DNA of 43,347 nt, from positions 1-43,347 of the forward strand of contig DPHB01000054.1 in assembly GCA_003521845.1 (NCBI GenBank). Direction: 5' to 3'. This document shows, in pieces, positions 1 to 6,691 of this stretch. The notes under the pieces are model-generated. The model saw only the letters and a program-made list of their open reading frames with translations, was not told the origin of the DNA and ran no database searches. Position 1 is the first letter of the stretch. Each line of letters begins with the position of its first letter. The stretch is from Oceanospirillaceae bacterium (GTDB taxonomy: Bacteria; Pseudomonadota; Gammaproteobacteria; Pseudomonadales; Balneatricaceae). The translations under genes were made by a program, and so were the position numbers.

Positions 1-49
1 CGTCATCCTATGCTTGAACTAGTCTCCAGATAATAGGATATTATCGATG

Positions 50-195
50 AGACAGGAGTGAGGGCAGAGGCCGAATCCGTCATTTGTTTAATTACAGATC
101 GCAATGATGGTCGCCTTACTCCGCCTTTGTGTATTCCGAACAGTTCATTGGGACTTGGATCCCGGATAAGGATGGATGGAAGTGCAAAGTGCTGT
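50..195 (+). ncRNA. Predicted IS110 bridge RNA (target- and donor-binding loops)
   Basis: Two consecutive internal-loop hairpins can be drawn. Loop 1 is closed by GGAGTGAGG (55-63) pairing with CCTTACTCC (114-122). It contains CGTCAT (78-83), identical to the left target, and TCGCAATGA (99-107), the reverse complement of TCATTGCGA at the right target. Loop 2 is closed by CTTTG/CAAAG (125-129/185-189) and TTCC/GGAA (134-137/178-181). It contains ACAGTTCAT (140-148), identical to the right end at 1187-1195, and AGGATG (169-174), the reverse complement of CATCCT at the left end (4-9). This is the left-target, right-target, left-donor, right-donor guide order known for IS621. All four guides include the CAT core. 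The exact RNA ends are not known. Confidence 0.8.
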
Positions 196-221
196 CTCCC
201 AATCTCGAAAGGAGACCAGTG

Positions 222-1172
222 ATGAAAGTAGGAATTGATGTTAGTAAGTTGACCTTTGATGCGTCATGGGTTGTTGATGGCAAAGCAATTCATCGGTGTT
301 TTGACTACACCGTAGAAAATGTTGATAGCTTTGTGGCTCTGTTACCCAAGGAAGCTCATGTGGTAATGGAAGCGACGGGGGTTTATCACAGCCGGTTGGC
401 ATTGCAGTGTTACGAAGCTGGGTTGTCGACAAGTGTAGTGAACCCTGTGGTGATAAAACGGTTTGGGCAAATGCTGTTTAAGCGCGTGAAGAGCGACAAA
501 GCAGATGCTGAGTTAATTCGACAGTATGCTGAAGCCCATGAGCCTGATTTGTGGGTTCCGTCGGACAAGGCTATTCATGATTTAAAACAAGCGCTTAGCT
601 GGGCGGACGATTTGGTTCGTGAGGGCACTATGGCCAATAATAGAGAAGAAGCCGTTCGCCACAATGCGGTACCCAGTAAATTCGTTCTTGGGGAAATAAA
701 AGATTTTCGCAAGTATTTGAAAGCGCGGACCAAGAAGTGCGAGAACTACTTAAAGGCCACGGTAAAAAAGCATTTCCCTGAGTTGTATGACAGTTTACAA
801 ACGATCCCGTCAGTTGGGGAAAAGACGACAATCGAAATGATTGTTGTGACTGAAGGGTTTACTAAGTTTGAAAGTGATAAAGCTTTAGCAGCTTACGTTG
901 GAGTAAGTCCAACGACATATAGCTCAGGAACCAGTGTACATGGCCGAGGTGGTATAAATAGGTCGAGTAGAGGTAGAACTCGGCAATGTTTATATGTCTG
1001 TTCTTGGACAGCTAGACGGTCAAATCCTGCATGCGCAGCGATGTATGAACGAATGAAAATGGCAGGAAAACCACCTAAAGTAATAGGTGTGGCTCTTGCC
1101 CACAAACTGCTTCGGCAGATATTTGCAGTAGGCATGAGCGGCCAGGATTATCGGGCTGAATGTGCTTATTAA
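222..1172 (+). CDS. IS110-family transposase (bridge-RNA-guided DEDD recombinase)
   Basis: This 316-residue recombinase has the IS110 two-part architecture. The N-terminal DEDD (RuvC-like) domain shows D6 (GIDVSK), E50 (VVMEATGVY), D92 and D95 (KSDKAD). The C-terminal Transposase_20 domain starts near residue 205 (IPSVGEKT). It carries the SSGTSVHGRGG stretch at about 234-244, where the family's catalytic serine is expected (S235 or S238). A longer reading frame opens at 129, but that stretch is the donor loop of the predicted bridge RNA. ATG 222 has GGAG at 211-214 and begins with the conserved MKVGIDVSK. All acidic ligands are present and the frame is intact, so the enzyme is probably active. 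Confidence 0.9.
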   Translation: MKVGIDVSKLTFDASWVVDGKAIHRCFDYTVENVDSFVALLPKEAHVVMEATGVYHSRLALQCYEAGLSTSVVNPVVIKRFGQMLFKRVKSDKADAELIRQYAEAHEPDLWVPSDKAIHDLKQALSWADDLVREGTMANNREEAVRHNAVPSKFVLGEIKDFRKYLKARTKKCENYLKATVKKHFPELYDSLQTIPSVGEKTTIEMIVVTEGFTKFESDKALAAYVGVSPTTYSSGTSVHGRGGINRSSRGRTRQCLYVCSWTARRSNPACAAMYERMKMAGKPPKVIGVALAHKLLRQIFAVGMSGQDYRAECAY

Positions 1173-1192
1173 ACTTGACAGCAAACACAGTT

Positions 1193-1277
1193 CATTGCGA
1201 GCGAAGCGAAGCAACCTCTCTAACTTGGCACTTCGCCTGATAGAGATTGCCACGCTGCTGCGCACCTCGCAATGACG
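1193..1277. repeat. Intergenic palindromic (REP-like) repeat, copy 1, interrupted by the IS
   Basis: The left arm begins CATTGCGAGCGAAGCGAAGC at 1193. The right arm ends CTCGCAATGACG at 1266-1277. The two arms form an imperfect inverted repeat able to fold as a cruciform or hairpin. The outermost CGT of the left arm is at positions 1-3, on the far side of the IS. Related copies lie at 18726-18862 and, degraded, near 34180. The repeat sits downstream of rsmD and may also serve as its transcription end. Confidence 0.8.
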
Positions 1278-1288
1278 AAGTATTGAAG

Positions 1289-1945
1289 CTAGCCCTCAAC
1301 CCGAATCAAGCCATAGTGCACCTGCCCGGCTTTTTTCTGGCGATGCAGGTGCCAATGGTCGGGTAGGTCTAATTTGGCAAGGGGAGTGGGCTGTTCCACA
1401 TAAATCAAACTGCCCTCATGCAACAGATTACTTTCCTGCAAGCGCAACAAAACATCGTCCATCAAAGATAGTGCAAAGGGTGGATCTAAAAATACCAAAT
1501 CGTAAGCTTCGGAAGCCTGTCGCAACCAATCAAAACAGCTCATGGTATGCACATTGGCATGCTGATCATCGGCTAAAGGCAAGGCACCTAGGTTGTCACG
1601 CAACTGCTGACTAGCCACTTGCGACAACTCCACCATATCCACTTGGGTAGCACCACGGGACAGGGCTTCTAGACTTAAAGCGCCAGTGCCGGCAAATAGG
1701 TCCAAGCAACGTGAGCCAGGTAAGCCCGGCGCCAGCCAGTTAAATACCGTCTCACGCACGCGATCCGTGGTTGGACGCAATCCCGCCACACTAGCAAAGG
1801 GCAATTTTCGCCCTCGCCACGCGCCAGCTATAATGCGCAACTCCTGACGCCCCGGCTTAGCAAAATCCACGACCTTACCTTGGCCAGAAATAGCTCTGAA
1901 AGGATTGTTTTTGCCACTTTTTGAAGGGCGTCGGTTACGAGTCAT
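1289..1945 (-). CDS. rsmD: 16S rRNA (guanine(966)-N(2))-methyltransferase RsmD
   Basis: RsmD uses SAM to methylate G966 of 16S rRNA in the assembled 30S particle. The 218-residue protein has the SAM-binding motif DLFAGTGALSLEA near residue 83. The catalytic N6/N2-type motif DPPF (in VFLDPPFALS) is near residue 153. The basic N-terminus (about 35 residues rich in R and K) and the block RIIAGAWRGRKL are typical of the family. The length is slightly above the E. coli protein. In many gammaproteobacteria rsmD lies beside and divergent from ftsY. Here a four-gene catabolic locus separates the two. Confidence 0.93.
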   Translation of the reverse strand: MTRNRRPSKSGKNNPFRAISGQGKVVDFAKPGRQELRIIAGAWRGRKLPFASVAGLRPTTDRVRETVFNWLAPGLPGSRCLDLFAGTGALSLEALSRGATQVDMVELSQVASQQLRDNLGALPLADDQHANVHTMSCFDWLRQASEAYDLVFLDPPFALSLMDDVLLRLQESNLLHEGSLIYVEQPTPLAKLDLPDHWHLHRQKKAGQVHYGLIRVEG

Positions 1946-2012
1946 AGGTAATAGGTAGCAAACTTAGATAACGCTATTGTATTGCACATGGCGTGACAAA
2001 AGTAGCGTTAAC

Positions 2013-2675
2013 TCAATCTCTTTGCATACGGTGGTAAGCCATGCTTAAGTGCATACGCTGCACCATAAAAGCAGTACTGACGTCATGGTCTTGCAGGGCG
2101 CCAATAACGGCGTTGACTTCGTCAGCAAAAAACGCCACCTCACTGCTGAAATCTAGCTTATCAATACTACTGATCCAAACCCTGGCAGTCTGGTAGTAAA
2201 GACGCTCACCAATATCTCGCAACGGCTGGTTACCAATTAAGGGCAAGCGCATCAAAAAGAAACGCAAGTTAAGGCGCGCAAATGCCGGCGCATCAAATTC
2301 ACTGGCATGGTCACGCAATTCTTCAGCAAACGCCAACATATCCGCTAACAAACTAGCCGAAGCGACTTGCGGCTCCAAACGTGGCATCATTTCCATCAGC
2401 TCTAAACGCAGTTGATAGACTTGCTTTAAGGCCGCCATATCAACGTCTGTGACAAAGGTACCAGCGCCGTGCTTGGCCTGCACTAGGCCATCGGCTTCTA
2501 GCCAAGTTAACACCGTGCGTATAGGGGTTCGCGACACGCCATAGTGCTGGGCTAAGGTCACCTCAGACAAGCGTTCACCGGGCTGGTATGCCAACAAACA
2601 AATACCCTCTCGCAGGTCCTGCAAGATACCTTGCATGCGTTGGCGACTGTTAGAAGGACTTTGGCTATCAAGCAT
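2013..2675 (-). CDS. GntR-family transcriptional regulator, FCD (FadR-like) subgroup
   Basis: A winged helix-turn-helix occupies about residues 10-80, with the GntR signature GERLSEVTLAQHYGVSRTPI and wing AKHGAGTFV. An all-helical FCD-type effector domain follows from about 90 to 210. It is the third gene of the minus-strand unit doeA, deacetylase, regulator, starting 2 nt after the deacetylase stop. It is therefore very likely the local ligand-responsive regulator. The TTGTATACAT boxes at 5117-5126 and 5180-5189 are its probable operators. In other bacteria ectoine catabolism is controlled by MocR-type EnuR or Lrp-type DoeX, so an FCD regulator would be a different solution. The effector is unknown. 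Confidence 0.85.
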   Translation of the reverse strand: MLDSQSPSNSRQRMQGILQDLREGICLLAYQPGERLSEVTLAQHYGVSRTPIRTVLTWLEADGLVQAKHGAGTFVTDVDMAALKQVYQLRLELMEMMPRLEPQVASASLLADMLAFAEELRDHASEFDAPAFARLNLRFFLMRLPLIGNQPLRDIGERLYYQTARVWISSIDKLDFSSEVAFFADEVNAVIGALQDHDVSTAFMVQRMHLSMAYHRMQRD

Positions 2676-2677
2676 AA

Positions 2678-3853
2678 TTAGGCGGCACTATATTGATCTA
2701 TAAGTTGGTTAAGGAATTGTACGCATTTTTCTAGCTCACTTATAGCAATAAACTCATCGGCCTTGTGGGCTTGCTCGATAGAACCTGGGCCACAAACCAC
2801 GGTACTGATGCCAAGACTCTGGAACAAGCCCGCTTCAGTGCCAAAAGCCACTGTGCTGGCATCAGGGTTGCCGGTCAAATGACAACAAATATCTCGCGCC
2901 TCGTTATCATCGGTTAATTCAAGCCCTTGCACCTCACCAATGACCGTGGTTTCGATATTGGCTTGTGGGAATACTTCCTGCATGGCTGGCAACAGCTGGT
3001 TAGCCACGTAGCTACCTACCTCCTCTTTGACCAGGGCAAAATCACTATTTTGTACCGGTCTAAATTCCCATTCTACTTGTGCGTGATCGGCAATCACGTT
3101 GTGTGCCATGCCGCCCTTGAGCGAGCCAACATTAATGGTGGTCCACGGTGGCGTAAACACACTATCAACAGGCGCTCGAGTTTCCAGCAACTGCCTAAGT
3201 TCAAGCAAGCGGCTGACGTAACGTACGGCATATTCCACCGCATTAACGCCCTTATCAGGTGCCGAACCATGGCCAGCTAGGCCTTTAAAACTGGTGGTGT
3301 ATTCACATACGCCCTTATGGCCTTCTATCACCTTCATCAAGGTTGGTTCACCGATAATACACAGGCGTGGCTTTAGCCCTGTTTCGCGCAACCAATTGGC
3401 CAGTTGTTGGCCACCAATACAACCGACTTCTTCGTCGTAAGTAAAGGCAAAATGAATCGGCCTAGGCAAAGCATTTGCAGCAACCATTGCTTGCAGCTTG
3501 GGCAGCATAGCGACGGTGCAGGCGATAAAGCCCTTCATATCGCAGGTGCCACGGCCATAGAGTAGGCCGTCGGACTCGGCCATTTGAAATGGCTCGTGCT
3601 GCCAAACTTGCTCGGCTACCGGTACCACATCGGAGTGGCCAGATAACACCAAGCCGCCATCAATGAGCGGCCCCATGGTGGCAAACACATTGGCCTTATC
3701 GCCGCAGGGTGACATCTGCACCTGCACGTCAGCGCCAAAACTACGCAAAATATCGGCCAAGTAGTCAATCACTGGACGATTACTGTCACAAGATACGGAA
3801 GGCATGGCGATCAGATCGGCCAATATCCTTAGAGTTTCATTAAGCTGCGTCAT
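2678..3853 (-). CDS. M20-family deacetylase, ArgE-like (candidate N-acetyl-diaminobutyrate deacetylase in the DoeB position)
   Basis: This 391-residue zinc amidohydrolase belongs to the ArgE/DapE/CPG2 family. The metal and catalytic blocks are visible: SGHSDVVPV near residue 71, GRGTCDMKG near 103, YDEEVGCIGG near 137, and GTEAGLFQ near 340, which is close to ArgE. It deacetylates N2-acetyl amino acids. It lies 13 nt behind the DoeA-like gene and directly before the regulator, so it fills the place normally held by DoeB (N-alpha-acetyl-L-2,4-diaminobutyrate deacetylase). Known DoeB/EutE proteins belong to the unrelated aspartoacylase/AstE-like family. The alternative is that this is the cell's acetylornithine deacetylase, since argB and argH also occur in the window. 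The family call is firm; the substrate is inferred. Confidence 0.75.
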   Translation of the reverse strand: MTQLNETLRILADLIAMPSVSCDSNRPVIDYLADILRSFGADVQVQMSPCGDKANVFATMGPLIDGGLVLSGHSDVVPVAEQVWQHEPFQMAESDGLLYGRGTCDMKGFIACTVAMLPKLQAMVAANALPRPIHFAFTYDEEVGCIGGQQLANWLRETGLKPRLCIIGEPTLMKVIEGHKGVCEYTTSFKGLAGHGSAPDKGVNAVEYAVRYVSRLLELRQLLETRAPVDSVFTPPWTTINVGSLKGGMAHNVIADHAQVEWEFRPVQNSDFALVKEEVGSYVANQLLPAMQEVFPQANIETTVIGEVQGLELTDDNEARDICCHLTGNPDASTVAFGTEAGLFQSLGISTVVCGPGSIEQAHKADEFIAISELEKCVQFLNQLIDQYSAA

Positions 3854-3866
3854 AAACGATTAGCTC

Positions 3867-5051
3867 CTAGTCTTTAACGAACAGTTTACGCTCAATAGAG
3901 CATAAGGGCTCGCAGCCCGTTGCGGTAATAAGTACGGTTTCGGTGGTTTCTAAACCCCAAGTATCCATCCACAAGCCAGGCATAAAGTGGAATGTCATAC
4001 CAGGTTCTAGCACCGTGGTATCGGTGCTGCGTAAACTATAGGTGCGCTCGCCCCAGTCGGGTGGATAGGACAAACCAATAGGGTAACCACAACGCGCACC
4101 GCCACGATCAATGCCGTGCTTCACCATTACCGCATTCATGGCATTGGCAATATCAGCTGTAGTGTTACCGGGTTTGGCCATCGCCAAACCATTTTCTAAG
4201 CCTTCTGTTACAGCGGCCGCCGCATCTAACATAAAGCTCGGTGGCTTACCTAAATAAATACTGCGCGATAGAGGCGCATGATATCGGCGGTAACAGCCAG
4301 AGAGTTCGAAGAAGGTGGCCTCGCCCGTTTTCATAGGCTGGTCATCCCAAGTTAAGTGGGACGCCGAGGCGTCTTCACCAGACGGCAATAAAGGCACGAT
4401 AGCAGGATAATCCCCATAGGCACCGTCAACGCCTTCGACACCCGCTTTGACGATATCGGCTACCAGCAGATTTTTGCGCAGGCCAGGTTCAGCACGTTCA
4501 ATCGCCGTGATGATGATCTTATCGGTAATTTTGGCCGCTTTACGAATAAATTCGATTTCCGCAGGTGACTTCACGGCACGCTGCCAGTTGACTAAGCTGT
4601 TGGTATTTACAAACTGGGCGTTAGGCAGCTCTTGCACGAGGGTCATATAAGCCTGAGCGGAGAAGTAATAGTTATCCATCTCCAAACCAATACGGGCGTT
4701 TTCCATGCCCAAGGCCTTAAGACGTTGGGCCATGTCTTGCATGGGGTGACAGTCCGTAGCCTGTACATAGCTTTCGGCATAACCGTAGATGTTTTCGTGT
4801 TCCATATACACGGTGCGTTTGGCACCGTTGGCATCCTGCCGACGCCCCCACCAATAAGGGTCACCGTCTAAGGTGAGGATCACGCCCTGATGGACATAAA
4901 AGCTCCAACCATCGTAACCAGTGAGCCAAGCCATGTTACTGGGGTCCGTTACCAGCAATACATCTACCCCGGCTTGCGCCATCGCTTGCCGCGTTTTGTT
5001 ATGTCTCGCCTGGTATTCAGCCAGACCAAAGGGTGCAAATTCCAAAGGCAT
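3867..5051 (-). CDS. doeA: Ectoine hydrolase DoeA/EutD-like (M24 fold)
   Basis: DoeA opens the ectoine ring to N-acetyl-2,4-diaminobutyrate in the cytoplasm. The 394-residue protein has a creatinase/prolidase-like N-terminal domain (about 1-150) and an M24 pita-bread domain (about 160-390). I recognise the DoeA-type block GYPIGLSYPPDWGERTYSLR. The usual five M24 metal ligands are largely absent: the first Asp is Glu in FFELSG, the second is replaced in YHAPLSR, His is Tyr in CGYPIG, and Glu is Met in FHFMPG. That fits a metal-independent hydrolase rather than an aminopeptidase. The strong SD GGAGG lies 7 nt before ATG 5051. It heads the minus-strand unit and is divergent from the aminotransferase. 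Confidence 0.83.
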   Translation of the reverse strand: MPLEFAPFGLAEYQARHNKTRQAMAQAGVDVLLVTDPSNMAWLTGYDGWSFYVHQGVILTLDGDPYWWGRRQDANGAKRTVYMEHENIYGYAESYVQATDCHPMQDMAQRLKALGMENARIGLEMDNYYFSAQAYMTLVQELPNAQFVNTNSLVNWQRAVKSPAEIEFIRKAAKITDKIIITAIERAEPGLRKNLLVADIVKAGVEGVDGAYGDYPAIVPLLPSGEDASASHLTWDDQPMKTGEATFFELSGCYRRYHAPLSRSIYLGKPPSFMLDAAAAVTEGLENGLAMAKPGNTTADIANAMNAVMVKHGIDRGGARCGYPIGLSYPPDWGERTYSLRSTDTTVLEPGMTFHFMPGLWMDTWGLETTETVLITATGCEPLCSIERKLFVKD

Positions 5052-5114
5052 GGGACACCTCCACAGAGTTAGTAAAATTCCTCGCCTGCTTAATCAAACG
5101 AGCTATAATTATTC

Positions 5115-5189
5115 TTTTGTATACATATAGGCATTTAACACCAACTCAAAGCCATTGACCGAGCATCAAACCTATGTAATTGTATACAT
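5115..5189. promoter_or_regulatory. Divergent doe promoter region with two TTGTATACAT operator boxes
   Basis: The 165-bp gap between doeA and the aminotransferase gene contains the 10-mer TTGTATACAT twice, at 5117-5126 and 5180-5189. Each has the palindromic core TGTATACA, and the centres are 63 bp apart (six helical turns). Short GT-AT-AC palindromes of this kind are typical FadR-subgroup GntR operators. The spacing would allow looping across both promoters. TTGACC at 5155-5160 may be a -35 for the plus-strand gene, but no well-spaced -10 is obvious. Binding by the GntR protein at 2013-2675 is inferred from proximity. Confidence 0.6.
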
Positions 5190-5216
5190 CTTGAGAAAAT
5201 AACCGAAAAACACACA

Positions 5217-6584
5217 ATGGACAAGCAAACTTTACAAGAATGGGATCGCGAGAATTTTTTCCACCCTTCTACCCACTTGGCACAACATGCCCGTGGCGAT
5301 GCCACTGGCCGTATTATCAAGACCGCAAGCGGTGCTCATATTCAAGATATGGACGGCAACCAATTGTTAGATGCCTTTGCTGGCTTGTACTGCGTTAACG
5401 TCGGCTACGGCCGCACTGAAATCGCTGATGCTATTTCTGCCCAAGCTCACGAGCTGGCCTATTACCACTCTTATGTCGGTCATGGCACAGAAGCCAGCAT
5501 CACCTTGGCCAAGATGGTGCTGGAGCGCGCGCCCAGCAACATGTCCAAGGTTTACTTTGGCTTATCTGGCTCTGATGCCAACGAGACCAACATCAAATTG
5601 GTTTGGTATTACAATAATATTTTGGGGCGTCCAGAAAAGAAAAAAATCATCTCACGCCAGCGTGGTTACCATGGTTCTGGCCTTATGACCGGGTCTTTAA
5701 CTGGCTTGGAACTCTTCCATAAGAAATTTGACCTACCCTTGGATCGCATCATACATACAGAGGCGGCCTATTATTACCACCGTGAAGATCTGAGCATGAG
5801 CGAAGAACAGTTCAGCAATCACTGTGCGCAGCAGCTGGAAGCGCAGATCCAACGTGAAGGCGCCGACACTATCGCCGCCTTTATCGCCGAACCTGTGATG
5901 GGTACCGGCGGCCTAGTACCACCACCAAAAGGTTACTGGGAGGCGATGCAAAAGGTGTTAAAGAAGCATGACATCCTTATGATAGCTGACGAAGTAGTCA
6001 CCGGATTTGGCCGCCTAGGCAGCATGTTTGGTAGTGCTCACTATGGCATCGAAGCTGATTTCATTACCATTGCCAAAGGCCTAACTTCGGCTTACGCGCC
6101 ACTTTCTGGCTCCATTGTCTCCGATCGCGTATGGAAAGTGTTAGAACAGGGCACTGACGAATTTGGCCCTATCGGCCATGGCTGGACTTACTCTGCGCAC
6201 CCTATCGGTGCCGCAGCAGGCGTTGCCAACTTGAAGCTATTAGATGAGTTATACCTCATTAACAATGCCCGCAAGATAGGCAGCTATCTGTTCGACCAGA
6301 TGCGCAGTGAATTTGGTGACCATGCTCAGGTTGGCGAAATTCGCAACGCAGGCCTAATGGGCGCCGTAGAACTAGTAGCCGATCGTAATGACCGCCAGTT
6401 CTATGACGCTGACAAAAAAGTCGGCTACCAAATTGCCAACCACATGGCCAGTCAAGGAGTCATTGCGCGGGCTATGCCACAAGGCGACATTATTGGTTTT
6501 GCCCCCCCGTTCTGCTTAACAGAAGCGGAAGCGGATCAAGTAGTGGCTGCCACCAAGAACGCCATACAGGCTGTTTGCGGCTAA
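5217..6584 (+). CDS. doeD: Class III aminotransferase, DoeD-like (diaminobutyrate transaminase candidate)
   Basis: This 455-residue PLP-dependent omega-aminotransferase would convert L-2,4-diaminobutyrate to aspartate semialdehyde in ectoine catabolism. Visible features include a PLP phosphate-binding region at SGSDANETNIK, the RGYHGSG block, IADEVVTGFGRLG (the Asp that contacts the pyridine nitrogen), and the Schiff-base lysine in TIAKGLTSAYAPLSG near residue 290. It is transcribed divergently from doeA across the operator region. The start has no Shine-Dalgarno; the leader is A/C-rich (ACCGAAAAACACACA just before ATG). Related class III enzymes use taurine, beta-alanine or other omega-amines. 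The DoeD assignment rests mainly on the DoeA neighbour. The expected semialdehyde dehydrogenase (DoeC) is not in the window. Confidence 0.75.
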   Translation: MDKQTLQEWDRENFFHPSTHLAQHARGDATGRIIKTASGAHIQDMDGNQLLDAFAGLYCVNVGYGRTEIADAISAQAHELAYYHSYVGHGTEASITLAKMVLERAPSNMSKVYFGLSGSDANETNIKLVWYYNNILGRPEKKKIISRQRGYHGSGLMTGSLTGLELFHKKFDLPLDRIIHTEAAYYYHREDLSMSEEQFSNHCAQQLEAQIQREGADTIAAFIAEPVMGTGGLVPPPKGYWEAMQKVLKKHDILMIADEVVTGFGRLGSMFGSAHYGIEADFITIAKGLTSAYAPLSGSIVSDRVWKVLEQGTDEFGPIGHGWTYSAHPIGAAAGVANLKLLDELYLINNARKIGSYLFDQMRSEFGDHAQVGEIRNAGLMGAVELVADRNDRQFYDADKKVGYQIANHMASQGVIARAMPQGDIIGFAPPFCLTEAEADQVVAATKNAIQAVCG

Positions 6585-6613
6585 TCATGTTGCGCTTGTT
6601 AGAGCCTGTTGCC

Positions 6614-6657
6614 TGATGACTAACAGGGTATAACCCCTTTGGTCATCATGGTAGAAT
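6614..6657 (+). promoter_or_regulatory. Hairpin after doeD and candidate extended -10 promoter of ftsY
   Basis: TGATGAC (6614-6620) pairs with GTCATCA (6642-6648), with a nested AGGG/CCCT stem. This could end doeD transcription, though no T-run follows. Immediately after it, TG-G-TAGAAT (the -10 hexamer at 6652-6657) resembles an extended -10 promoter that would start ftsY mRNA about 30 nt before its ATG. No convincing -35 was found. Confidence 0.35.
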
Positions 6658-6691
6658 GCGCCTCAGAAATATTCAGGAGGACGCCAGCGAC

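Larger units (their letters stand above)
4..1195 (+). mobile_element. IS110-family insertion sequence (IS110 group, long left end)
   Basis: The element consists of a roughly 215-bp non-coding left end, a DEDD transposase gene and a right end of only about 20 bp. That layout is typical of the IS110 group rather than the IS1111 group. The trinucleotide CAT occurs at both boundaries (4-6 and 1193-1195). Fusing the flanks across it restores CGTCATTGCGAG, the tip of the palindromic repeat that follows. There are no terminal inverted repeats and no target duplication beyond the shared core, as expected for this family. Only three bases of left flank are visible (1-3), so the left boundary is inferred. 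It is supported by the guide matches in the predicted bridge RNA. Confidence 0.8.

Noticed and set aside
129..221. Upstream extension of the IS110 transposase frame
   Set aside because: It overlaps the donor loop of the bridge RNA. The conserved protein start (MKVGIDVSK) with GGAG upstream is at 222.
1193..1277. CRISPR repeat or attachment-site reading of the palindromic repeats
   Set aside because: Copies are far apart, not spaced regularly, and are inverted-repeat units. No cas genes are present. No CRISPR array was seen anywhere in the window.
6656..6691. Upstream ATG for ftsY
   Set aside because: It lies on top of the putative -10. The AGGAGG and the family N-terminus MALF support 6692.
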